Source: Nemertoderma westbladi (lineage: Eukaryota; Xenacoelomorpha; Nemertodermatida; Nemertodermatidae). Taken from it: a stretch of DNA of 64,000 nt. A program made the translations under genes and the position numbers. Where the stretch lies: positions 1-64,000 of the forward strand of contig JAUCBJ010007912.1 of the NCBI GenBank assembly GCA_032718475.1. Reading direction: 5' to 3'. Below, piece after piece: positions 1 through 11,700 of the stretch (position 1 is the stretch's first letter; each line of letters starts with the position of its first letter). The notes below the pieces were generated by a model. It was not told the DNA's origin. It saw only the letters and a program-made list of their open reading frames with translations, and searched no databases.

Positions 1-34
1 GTTAAACTGCTAAAGGTCTTCAAAAGCGCGAACA
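1..34 (+). mobile_element. Terminus of a second Bel/Pao LTR, cut by the window edge
   Basis: The first 34 bases match, with one small indel/substitution cluster, the reverse complement of the first 32 bases of the LTR at 59770-60940, including the terminal CA. The LTR is read here in the opposite orientation to the large element, so its parent would lie to the left on the plus strand. The bases after position 34 do not match the leader that follows the 5' LTR of the large element, so this is more likely the outer end of a 3' LTR or a solo LTR. Confidence 0.7.
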
Positions 35-540
35 TTTACTAAAGATAGTTCATTTTTACCTTAATTCATTGTCTTGTGATTTTTTAACTATGAGTTAGAA
101 TATAGTTTTTTTACGGTCCAGGTTTAATTGATAAAAATAAATTTATAATCTATACATAATGCAATGGAGTTGATTAGTAATTTCGCACATGCTTATTAAC
201 TTATAAGTGGTCAAAATCATAACCCCAAGTGCAAGTAGTCTATCCTGGTGGTGGTCTCTAGACGATCTTCGATCCAACCTCTGGACTCACTGTCAACTTT
301 GCTAAGCAATACCAACAAAAATTATAATAATATAGGTAGGTGAAGAAACTGGCCCAAAAATCGTCTTTATGGTGGAGTTGCTTAACGACATAAATTGTCG
401 CATGATGTTTTTCTAATTATGTTAGTAAAATTTATAAATGAAAATAGTGATTTCTAAATTTCTTAATCTTGTTTAGAAATATTTCTAAAACTAAATATTA
501 AAAACAACATATTTTAAAAAATATAAGCTCTACTGCAATA
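35..540. other. AT-rich stretch, nothing recognised
   Basis: No convincing coding frame, RNA gene or clear repeat is visible. The sequence is AT-rich with short runs of A and T. Confidence 0.5.
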
Positions 541-785
541 TATGTGTCCCAGTGGATACGGCGCCTGAACTGCTTACACGATAGTGTTTGGTGGCGCAGG
601 TTCGAATCCGATTAAAGGCTGTAGAAATTTCGCACTGTTGTGTCCATATAGGCGAGAAACTTTAGACATTAGTGCCTACGCCAACCCAGCGGTATAATGG
701 GAACCTGGCTTTGCTGGGGTAATGATAATAAAAGCAGGCGCTTTGATAAGGCCGTAAGACCCCTAAAGGCGCCTGCTATAACAAA
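541..785 (+). repeat. tRNA-derived SINE-like repeat
   Basis: A box-A-like segment near 551-562 is followed by a good box-B match (GGTTCGAATCC, 600-610), the spacing of an internal RNA polymerase III promoter. An unrelated body follows and ends in a hairpin whose arms read GCAGGCGC and GCGCCTGC (about 735-776). This is the usual make-up of a tRNA-derived SINE. The ends are approximate and I see no target duplication. Confidence 0.45.
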
Positions 786-1011
786 TATAAGTACAATTAT
801 TATTTGAAATTAAAATACCTATAAATCACAATTTAATATTACATTATTATTAATGTTTGTTCATTCACCAAAATCGAACCCTTTAATCTCTAAATCTGAT
901 TAATACCGTAATTTGTACCACCTCCTATAAAATCAAATAGATTAACATTAACATTGAATATATATCTTTAATTCCAACAATAAAACAGTAAATTAAATAA
1001 TATAAGTAATT

Positions 1012-1609
1012 TAGTAGCACATACGACCTTCGAATACGTAAGGGAAAAGCATGGGCAGCCTTGAATAGGCTTTTCAGGATTTGGAAGTCACCGAGAATTA
1101 ATCGGAAACCTTAAGGTCCGATTATTTAGAGCAGCAGTAGTTCCAGTACTCCTCTAAGGGAGTCCATGCTGGGCTCTAACTGCTGAGGACACCAAATCTC
1201 TGGATGGCACATTCACAAGAATGCTACGCCGGGTTCATTGTGTCAAGTACAATGCACACATCTCCAACCAGACACTATATTATAACATTGGAGGTGTCTC
1301 ATTGGTTCCCCCAAGCTTGACACTAGAACAAAATCGCCTCCACTTTGCAGGACATTGCTTTCGCCGTGAGGACCAGCCAGTGCATAATCTTGTACTTTGG
1401 CAGCCTCATGGAGTTAATAAGCATGGTGGACAGCCCATGACTTTCTTGAGACGCATCTTAAAGGACACTGGCCTTGAAGATACGGATGATCTAGCAAATG
1501 TCATGGGTGATAGGGAGTTGTGGCGGTGCAATTTTGTTGACAAGCCGGCACAGCATTCTTAAAAATGCAGCTGCAATGCAGCATGCCGATCCTAGTAGTA
1601 GTAGCACAT
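1012..1609 (+). mobile_element. 5'-truncated RTE-like LINE copy with target duplication
   Basis: This is the 3' end of the same non-LTR element seen at 21545-25153. It encodes the C-terminal region after the reverse transcriptase (1221-1562, with small frame breaks upstream) and ends in a short TAG-repeat tail. An 11-base direct repeat, TAGTAGCACAT, flanks it at 1012-1022 and 1599-1609. The first bases of that repeat overlap the TAG tail, so the true duplication may be shorter. It is a dead, 5'-truncated insertion. Confidence 0.85.
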
Positions 1610-1823
1610 TGATATAGTAAAATTATTAATAAAAGGTTAAAATGGGTAACAACAAGGCGAATATTTATATGAATATCTTTCTAATAAAATTAGACGTAGA
1701 GGCGTATTTATTTCGTAGGTCATGTGCGGTCAAGACGCATCTGGAATAGCGCTATTTGTAAGTCTGAAAGGCTTTCTGACACTGGGAATAGTGGGTACTT
1801 TCTGCGGCTGTATTGCCACAGAG

Positions 1824-2330
1824 CTAGCAATGACAGCTATCTGAAGCTTTCCATCGGTTCACATGCGCACAGTATTGTTGATGGCACCCATTGGAGATCA
1901 GCATTGCACCAGCCCGTCGACGGAAGCCTGTTATGTTATCTAGAACAACGGTAGTTTCCTCATAGTCTGAACCGTCGACTGCGTTTAGGATGGCGGTTGT
2001 CGAGGAAAATTTAGAAAGGCCACACCATAGTTTCCAAAAGAAGCCCCGTACGCGGTGTACATGTGGAAGAGAGCTGATGTCACCGTTATTGAAGATGCTG
2101 CATCCATAGGTTACCGTTGGTAAAACAATACTAGACCAAAGGCGCTCTGCAGATTCTTTTGATAAAATCGTTAGTTCTACTTTCGAGGCGAGCCTCACGC
2201 AGCAGGCGATCCCTTTTTTGTATAGGTGGTTGTAATGGCCATTCGGGCCGTTTTTCGTCGAAAAAATGATTCCCAAGTAATTGAATGAATTTCCAATTTC
2301 TATTCTGGAGCCTTTATAGGTTAGTACGTC
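1824..2330 (-). mobile_element. Fragment of another LINE, C-terminal part of ORF2
   Basis: A minus-strand frame of about 150 codons, extended upstream by NSFNYLG-like residues, has the pattern of the connector region after the reverse transcriptase of APE-type non-LTR elements: a YLG motif, a basic helical stretch, then LP..TYG. It is not the RTE-like element that dominates the window. No catalytic motif remains and no ends are visible. Confidence 0.55.
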
Positions 2331-2396
2331 CGTATATATCTTATATATATTATATATCCTATATATATATATGTCCTATATATATTATATATATAG
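2330..2396. repeat. TA-rich simple repeat
   Basis: Alternating TATATA tracts with interspersed CCTATATATA units. It separates two LINE fragments and may be an old insertion junction. Confidence 0.7.
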
Positions 2397-3035
2397 TAAT
2401 TTCATCAGGAATCCCATATAATCCTTTTTTGATAACTCTTCAATTATCCTTCTAAGTGCCAAAATGGGCTCCATGGTCCCACGACCTTTACGGAACCCAT
2501 TCTGAATTCCACGGAGCAGTCTCATGATGCAATGTAATAGAATTCTATTGTATAGCTTTGCAGCAATCTTGATAAATGAGGTTCCCCGAAAAGAACCATA
2601 GAGTGTTAGGTTGCCCTTCTTGGGAACTGGCACCAACTTATTTGTTTTCATTTCTTATGGGACTCTTGTTGTTCGCTACATGTCTACTATGATGGGATAG
2701 ATGAGCTTTAAACACTCAGGGGGAACACCATCTACTCCACTGGCACGATTGGTCTTAATGCTCTTTGCAGCCTCCTTCACTTCTACAAAGGAGATATTGC
2801 CAATGGGAATATCTGGGAGTACAGACTCAGACACTTTTACTTCTATAAAGTTATCAGGCTACCCTGTCATTATTGAGGAGCTTTTCAAAGTGGGCCTTCC
2901 AACCATTAAAAATTGAGGCGATCGGCTGGTGATTCAGCCTTAACCTCGGTGGTTGGTTGGCTTTTCCAACCAGTAAGCAAGTTGATTGATTTCCATGCCT
3001 GGGATGATTGCCTGCTGTCGTCAGCGTCATTGACT
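2397..3035 (-). mobile_element. RTE-like LINE fragment, RT N-terminal part
   Basis: The reverse complement matches about 23346-24083 of the longest LINE copy, with internal deletions. It covers the region before and through the first RT motifs, for example the NGFRKGRGTMEPI segment in the frame 2385-2651. Both ends are truncated and the frame is broken. Confidence 0.8.
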
Positions 3036-3177
3036 AACTAATAAAGAGTTTTGAAATGTTTTTAATTAATATTTAATTGTTGTAAACTGGTTTCGGGCAC
3101 ATAATACAGGGAAAACATTTGAACATTCATCAATTTAGCAAATAACTTTTCAACCAATTCCCTCTCAATACGAGACA

Positions 3178-3280
3178 GGGGGGGGGGGGGGGGGGGGGGG
3201 ACTGGACGCAAAACCCGCCTGGGCGAATTAGTACCCCGCCTCAATGTTAAATTGAGGTGATAATACCCCCCCCCCCCCCT
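3178..3280. repeat. Poly-G / poly-C bounded short repeat
   Basis: A long G run (about 3179-3200) is followed by ACTGGACGCAAA, and a C run lies near 3267-3279. The block ending in ACTGGACGCAA next to a G run recurs at 36418-36452, inside a small inverted-repeat element. This is probably a relic of the same MITE family. Homopolymer lengths may not be exact in the assembly. Confidence 0.5.
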
Positions 3281-3445
3281 GATGGGATCCCTGATGCAAT
3301 TTAATATAACTCTATTTTCTATTTCTATAACTTTGCAGCAATCGAGGTCAATGAGATTCCCCGAAAAGAACCATAGAGTGTTAGGTTGCCCCTCTTGGGA
3401 ACTGGCACCAACTTATTTGTTTTCATTTCTTGTGGGACTCATGAC
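3281..3445 (-). mobile_element. Second small RTE-like RT fragment
   Basis: The reverse complement matches the segment of the long LINE copy around 23710-23870, the PVPKKGNLTLYGSF region. It overlaps in content with the 2397-3035 fragment, so it is a separate piece. Confidence 0.7.
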
Positions 3446-3830
3446 GTTCTGTAAATGTAAATGTAAGCCCCCCGAATATAATTTATTGCCCGGTCCGTAC
3501 GGTGAGTCCTATAGGCTAATATTACATCGCGTTTGAAGGTGTTGGGGTTTTGTTCTAGAATTGAAAACTGGCCCGACCTGACCAATAAGCTTAGAGCCAT
3601 TGTGGAAGAATAGGATTTATTGAGCGTGAGCAATAGAGCATAGATTTAACAAAGGCGGATTTAATTTTATAAATTTCTTTTAAATTAGCAAGAGTGAAGA
3701 ACGGGCCTATTTCTGTGAATGAGTATGTTACCAAAGGATATATTTTTATATTGAATATCTTAAGGGCGGTGTCCGTGGATATTAAACGCAAAATTCTGCA
3801 ATGACCAAATAACTCCAAAAGCTTTCATTT
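3446..3830 (-). mobile_element. LINE ORF2 C-terminal fragment of a third kind
   Basis: A minus-strand frame (3591-3818) has the helical connector pattern found after the reverse transcriptase of non-LTR elements: ALKIFNIKI followed by P.VTYS. It does not match the RTE-like or CR1-like copies in this window. It is degraded, and the assignment rests on pattern only. Confidence 0.4.
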
Positions 3831-5720
3831 GGAAATTTTCACGTGAAATGCTTTCATTTCAAGTACAGTAATGCAGTTTGGGGATAATACACCATGTCCC
3901 GGAATATAGTGTCGTTATTCAGTCATTCCATGAGCCATAACTCAGCAGAAAATAACCCAAACCGTATAAACCTATATATATATTTCTATAGAGCGCCCAT
4001 TTTTTGGCATTGGTTTTAAGCAATTTGACATATATTTTCCTTGGATTACAAGCACGAAATGGACATATGATGCGATGTCCGATGCTAAGTTTTTGAGATA
4101 CAAACGATCATAACCAAATGTCAGTAAGAGATACTTCCAGTAAACTATATATCAGCTAAAAGCTTATTTCATGATCTACAATCCAGTACTAGTCGTTACT
4201 GGGGTACACTTCTTTATAGTTTTGCTTTTTGAGGAATGAAAAATGCTACATGTTAGTTTTTATAAATTTTTTTAGGTGTTGTAACGCTCGTATTTGAAAC
4301 ATAACTTTTTATTGTGAAATGTGTTTGTTTCAAAGTAAGTATTTTCCGAAAGATAATTTTATTGGCTATCCATACATATACGAATGAACGCTAATCGATG
4401 GGTCCAGCAGAAATTATGCCCAAAAGTTTGCCAAGTAGTTTTTTAACGTCATTGGAAATGTCCATCTTGTAACGCCCTTATTTTTGCTCTAACTTTTCTT
4501 CCACAAATTGGATTTACTTAATGTAAAGTTTATTTATACCGCTTCTGAAAGCGCTATAATGATATACAAGGTCAAGCTTTCACGTTAACCTAATGAGATT
4601 GCTAAGCATGTCCACAGTTGTCCTGCATGTAACGGTATGTAACGCATTGTAAAGCTGTCTCACTTGTAAAGCATGCACAGAAAGATGTAACGCAAATAAA
4701 CTGTCGTTACAGATGAGACATGTTCAAAACGTAACGCATGTTTAATTAAACAAGGAAATTTATATGAAACAAAACGTTACCGACGAGACATACGTTTTTC
4801 GTCCATAACTTTTTTACTATTGGTAGAAAAAATGAACCACTATGAAATTTGAAATCAGCACGCTAAGGGCTTTTTAAAATATATATGGTTTGATAGGGTT
4901 TGAGAAATTTTTTTTTTAATTTTTTAACCTGGAATTTGGCCATTTTTTGCGTAATTGACCGCGCAGTTTATTCTTCTACCTTATAGATGTATGTTGGTAC
5001 CAATGGAAAGCTGTCCATGCAAGGATTCCAAATATGTATGTAACTATCTGAACTTCGTCATAAAGTAGCTGAGATATGAGCGTTCAAATGTTGCATGGGT
5101 TTGCATTGAGCGAGGCTGTTTATTTTATTAAAGGTACCTGAATAACGATTCCATTACATGGTGTAATATGAAATTAATAATATTAAAATGAAAATAAAGT
5201 GCCATCGTTAGCTCGCCATTAAGTAAAATGGTTTATACATGAAATACACGAATTTAATGATATTTATTTATATCTCATATAAAAATAAAAAGCTATGCGG
5301 CGTAGCAAAACTGACAGGAAGCACCAATAGCTACAAATAATAAATTATTTAATTTATTAAAAATTTAACCCAATGTGGAAAAACTGCAAAACGTGGAAAA
5401 AACATTTTTTTTCCCAAATGGATGAATATTTTTCATTCTTAAATTGCTATTTTTTCTCTCGAGGATAAAGCGGAAACAAAACTTTCTTCACTACTACTAG
5501 GTGGCCATAATATTATCACAAAGCTACATATTAGTAGTTCTAGAACACAATAATATACTTTATTATTGATTTATTTTCTATGTGAGTTACGGCCATTGTT
5601 GGACACCAAATAATACTAACGCCTAATGTGACTGGATAAGGTGAGGTGAACCTCGAACATGAAAAGTCTGAATAGCAATTTAAGAATCAATTACAAAGTT
5701 AAAATTATTTATAGATTTCG
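3831..5720. repeat. Non-coding stretch with repeated TGTAACG motifs and a shared array motif
   Basis: No gene is seen. Between 4270 and 4790 the motif TGTAACG or GTAACGC recurs at least six times at irregular spacing. At about 4994-5030 a segment (GGTACCAATGGAAAGCTG and the following bases) is nearly identical to part of the array unit at 30126-30165 and its copies, so some of this region is an old dispersed repeat. Confidence 0.45.
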
Positions 5721-5724
5721 TGTT

Positions 5725-8700
5725 TTATGTTAAATCTCTATTATTGTGTAATTTTTCAGTATTAGAATCCATCTGGGTGACTTTCTGTTTATTTGCCACA
5801 TCAACAATGACAGCCTTGCCGGTATCTTTAGCGGCCCTCTTGGCAACCCCCTTGATTGTCAGGTTGTCTAGGTAATACGCCGTTAAACCGAAGTTACCCA
5901 CGGCGCTCAGAGAATCATCAGCTACCTTGGAGGCTTTGTAGCCGTATTTGTAGTTAACTGTATCAACTGTAGCCGTTGACAACGCGTTACCAAGAGACTA
6001 AAATATATCAAAATAAAATTGGATTAAAAGGAAACTCAACGTACATTAAATTAACCAATTAATTAAATGTTAAATTAACCAATTAATTAAATGTTAAATT
6101 AACTAATTAATTGAATGTTGCATTAACTAATTAATTAAATGTTAAATTAACTAATTAATTAAATGTTAAATTAACTAATTAATTAAATGTTAAATTAACT
6201 AATTAATTGAATGTTGCATTAACTAATTAATTAAATGTTAAATTAAGTAATTAATTTAATGTTAAATTAATTAATTAATTGAATGCTAAATTAACTGTCC
6301 GAGGAAAACTTCTGACGTACATATTATAATACTGTAGAATTAAGTCATTTAAAACTCCAAACTCCTGTACAAAAGAGTTCTGGGGTTGCGAATGAATTTA
6401 TTTTTTGTGCAAAGCGGTCTTATTTACTTTTCCGACTGACAATCCATGTCCGATCCGATCCAGACGCATTGTTATATCAATAATTCTTATAGTTGTTGGC
6501 TCACATAATTACATATCATAAATTCATGATTATATTAAATCACTTGGGCCTATCAAGTACTCAAGGACTGGGTTTTCTTGGTAACAGTGTGGGGGGCACC
6601 CCCCCCCCCCCCCCCCGCGCTATGATATGCGCCTATCAGTTGAGACGAGTTTCCTAGAATAATAGTTCTAAGTTCAACATGCCATCATAACTTTATGCTA
6701 GCATATACTGCAGTTTCAGTTATCAGAATTGTGCAAACAGCTGTGTTCCAATCTAAATGGAGAACAATAAAACAGGAGAGTTGCGTAGTATTGAGTTTAT
6801 ACATACGGTACTGGTACTGCCAATAACAGTTACTATCTTATTTATCGCCTAGATAAATAGGCCTAATAATACTGATTTATTAATAATTATTAACAAGTTA
6901 CGGTTACTATATTATAATTAGATTAATTATATTTTCTATGCGACGCAAAATAAAACCTTTCCAGCCAGGGGATAATCGACACATGTACCGGGGGATTACG
7001 TCACAATTATTTAAGCTGCAACCTGTGCTTAAAATACTTATTGTTTTGGTTAGAATAGTCTACCATCATTAATATTTATTATTGGTGTTATGGCTGAATG
7101 AGTGTGGCCGTTATTGTTCATGATTAATAAATAATATACACTACCCTTTCATTGTAGCGAGTGGTTAAAGACGGCCAAGTACGGTAGGGTTGAGAACAGT
7201 GGCAGCATATGATGGTATTGACAGATGGGAAGCCATGAGGAGGTATATTGCGAACATACAAGGTATCAGATAGTATTTCCAGGTCTATCTTTTACCTATG
7301 CCGCTAGGTGAATGGTTAGAGCGTTAGACTTCCAACCCGGGGGTCACCAGTTCGATCCCACCTGGACGTCATTGCCGACTTTGCATAAGCTGTGCCCAAC
7401 AAAAAGTTATCATCATTATTATTATATATTATCATTCCTTAATTAACATAGTTGACTTTGTAAATTTGTCCATGGGGGATATACGCACAACTCGCACAAG
7501 TAAACGAGAAATTCCCCTCACACCCTTTAATATAATACACAACACTGAACACACCATACTGCTACTAACTGCCTCTCAATTAACTCTATGAACCAATCAA
7601 CGGATCAGACAGGTACCTAATGACCCTCTAGTTCTAGATGTAGGCTCCAAATCAGGTGAACCAACCAAACGTTCATTGATTGAACAGGAGGGTAATTTGA
7701 ATTGTTGAAAGCTGAAATGAGAGCTGATGCAATAACCAGCAATAACATACGACTACCGGTAGCGGTAAGAACTACTACATACACAATAATGCTGTTACAT
7801 TTAGTAATTGGTACTACATGTGGCAGAGTGGCCAGGCTCTGTCAGGGTTTACCTGGCATTAGGGTTTGTTTGGCTTTAGGCAGTTAGGCACGATTTTAAT
7901 TCTTAATTAGTAACATATCGCAATCAATCAGATACAAATACATGCAGCTAGGCCTCTCTGCCTCTACTCGGTTCTCTACTCGGTAACTCAACCGGTACCA
8001 GTTACTTAACGTGAACGCAATGAGTGTTGGTTTCATTGGAGCTGGGCGGATAGCCCACGCTCTCAGCAAAGGGTTCGTCAATGCGGGGTTAATGAAACCG
8101 AGTAACATAACGGCGAGCGCTCCTAAAGGTGTTCCCAGCGTTCTACACGAATTCGAGGAAATGGGAGCCTCTGTAACCCACAATAACGTCGAGTTAGTGA
8201 GTAACAGTCGGATAATCTTCCTAACAACAAAGGCCAGTTTGGTGCCCACGGTGCTGCGAGAGGTCTCGTCGGCTACAACCAAAGACCATCTGTTTCTAAG
8301 TGTAGCAGCGGGGGTTACTATAGACGCCATGGAAACCTGTTTGCCAGAGGAATCCAAGGTTAGTTGTAATTATTACACCAGAGATCCCATGGGAAGATAA
8401 ATATAGAATGCTAGAAGCAGTCGCTGTATGGTTAGGAATGTCATTTGGTGTTTGCAATCAGGAGGTCCGAGGTTCTATCCCGACAAGGAGCAGCACTGTT
8501 TGAGCACGACCATGCTAGTAATGCTGTAGCCTATTTTTCATATTTAACTACTCGATTAATTGGGAAAGTATCTAGTGGAAAAGTCATCCAGAGCGGCGAA
8601 CTGTACAGTTTTTTTTTTAACCCTAGGAAGAGTCTTCTCCTCATTAGCTTTACATAAATTTACTTTCACTTTCAGGTAATCCGACTGATGACGAACACGC

Positions 8701-11700
8701 CGTGTTTGATTGGGGAGGCGGCGACGGCGTTTAGTACCGGTACATATGCGACAACCGGAGATAGTCGAGTAGCTACCGAGTTACTGAGCAGTGTAGGCTA
8801 CACTACCCAGCTGGATGAGAGCATGTTGGACGCGGTGTGCGGCCTCAGTGGGAGTGGCCCCGGCTATGTTTATCTCGTTATAGAGGCATTGTCGGACGGA
8901 GGTGTGCGAATGGGCCTCCCTAGAGAATTGTCCTTGAAGTTAGCTTGTCAAGTAAGTACTGAATCCGAGCTGCGCCAATCTGGGCAACTTGATTCATTGA
9001 GGGAGACGGGGGGTGGGTACTTCCTAAAGTATGTGACTCAGATTTTGCGGATTTTTGAACACCTCGGCACGCAGTTTTAGAATATTGAATATCAAAAAAA
9101 AACCCGCCCTATTAATTATCCTTAATTTTTGAATTTAAACAGTGCCACATGACCAAGGTGTACTAAATACGCTGTATAAGTAATTTAGTACATGTTGCAC
9201 AATGCCTACTTAATACAGTAACGGTCTGACAGCAGAACTAGCCTACCGGTATAGTCTGCAGTGTGAACTTTACAATGTTTCATTTTAGGTAGTTAGTTAG
9301 GCCTTCTGGACTAAGAACTTCATTCCTTTAACATCCTGTCTGGGTCTGCCTGTAAAATCTCTGAACTGTTGCCTCGGAACACCCTTAATCAACCAATAAT
9401 GTAATGTTGCTGTGTTAAACTATTGGGTAGGGTATCCATAAAATTGCTGAAAAGTGAGGGAAGCAAACCAATTTCCCCCTTATTGCCATTAGCACTTTTT
9501 GTGAATTTGTTGACTAATTTTGGTTTCCTTGACCCCTTTTTTAATCACTTGTGGTTCCTTTATCCCCCTTTATTTTAACTTTTGTGGTTCATATTTCCCC
9601 TATTTTATTTAATTTTGCGGTCCTTTTTTTGTGTAATTTGCCGCTGGGAGGACTGCATATATTTCAATTAAAACGTTTGTTAGTTTATCTACCACATTTT
9701 AACCAAGCTGATTAAGTTTCGTTATATTTCTAGGCTCTCCCCATACCTTCAGTTGTTTAATACCTATAAAGAAGTTACTCTGGGAAAATAAATTACTAAT
9801 AACAATAATAATATTTTGCAGACGGTTTTAGGGTCAGTTAAAATGGTTATGGAAACGGGAGTGCATCCCGGCCAACTCAAAGAGAATGTCTGCAGTCCCG
9901 GCGGCTCCACGATTACCGCCCTCCACGGCCTAGAAAACTCGGGGTTCAGAGGTATGCTTATAGACGCCGTCCAGGCAGCCACTAAACGGACAACCGAGCT
10001 CAGCGATCTGGCCAATCAGGGAGTGGAGTTCAGACAACGACTTCCACAACATTTAACCAATGGGAATAATAATAAATAGTATTTTAATTTATTAATTTCT
10101 CTGTGTTATTATTTATTACTGACATTGTTTAGATAGGTGGAGTCGAACCAGACATTTTATCTCAGGGCGTTATTGGCATTACTGTAAAAGACGTGTGTCT
10201 CACTCTTATCCAATAGTGTGGTAAAGCCAACTCTATGCTTCAACCCATCCGTGGTGTGCATCCGTTACTGTAACGTTTCTTCAACAATCAAAATTTCCTC
10301 ATGTGCGGCGCGAAAGGTCCACGTAGGCGTTACTTTGTTTACTTCTACTAGAGAATATTATGTTAATTATACTACACGCCCATGCAGAACGTTAGGTTTT
10401 CTCGATTTGTTTTGTATAAAGGTTAACTTGGTAACTACCAAAAGGTCATCTAATATTGTTTAAATATAATATATTGCGCAGACTCTTATTGGGGCATCGT
10501 AAGAATTAATTTTGATTTCATTTATTAATTAATCATAAAATGGTTATTTGAATTAGTTATGGTGAGGTGATCTGTTTGGGCCCATGATAATAGAAGTAAA
10601 CCAGACTTTCTGCTGTTATATTCACTTTGCAGTTTACGGTTTACCGCCAGGCTGCCAGGTGAAGAATACCAGGTTTTCACTAAAACCAGGGCTGAATCTA
10701 ACCAAAACAATAAACGAATTAGTATATAAGGGCGGATTATAAGATATAAATAGGCGTTATAAAATACTTAAATAAGGATAAATTTTATAATATACAAATT
10801 CTTATTATATAACAATTCAATATGATTGACTGAAAAGTGAAAACTCAGTCGGTATTCTTCACTTGGACGTCTCTGTTTCATCCATGTCACCGATATTATG
10901 CTATTATCTACTCGACTCTATATAGTTTCTAGAATGTTATGGAAATATAAATAGCCTCGCGCAGAGCAAATAAGTATTTATATTTAAGACTCAATATATT
11001 CAGGGACATTTTGTACAACAACACTTACCTTAGCAGCAGCTTCCAGTCCCTCGAATACAATGCCAAAACTCTGCAGCCCAGACTTGGCTACTAGACATAC
11101 GTCCTTCGCCTTCTCGCTGGCGCTGCTGTTCGAACTCATCTTGTTATTCATCTTGTCCATAATATAAGGGGTGGCCATGCTAGCCAGTCCGGCAGTTAGG
11201 GAGCCCACCAAATGTACCGCACCTTTAGTTACCTGGAAAAATAAACATAAACAATTAAACAAATACAAATAACAAGGCAAAACGTGTTAGACGCAGAAAT
11301 CTGGTATCATATCATTATTAATAAGACGTAAAGGTAAACCTCCACAATAATGTTATAGGGGCCGTCACGCGGGGTAGGGGGTCAGAGATTTCGTGAGAAA
11401 TTGTGACAAGGAGGTCATCCTTTTTTTAATATCACATTGATATTGAAATAACTTGTTCGTACGAGAGCCAATATTTGACTCAAGTTGTTATTTGACTCAA
11501 TATTTCCAACTTCAAAACCTTGGCAGTGGATTTATAGTTCTTTAAGGTTGAAGATGACCATCCAGACTTCGTGGTTAGCTTAGAATCAGCTATGAGACGA
11601 ACTTTCGACGACCTGTTTGGCCACTTTGCAGGAGATCAGTCTACTACCAATAAATTAATATAGGTGGGAAGACTTACGAACTGCGCACGAGTTCGAGCGA

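Noticed and set aside
7305-7362. Functional tRNA gene
   Set aside because: Boxes A and B are present, but the acceptor stem is poor and a SINE body with an ATT tail follows. The same applies at 600 and 15543.
10218-10463. Small gene after P5C reductase
   Set aside because: No recognisable product or splice context. It lies in the spartin intron and looks random.
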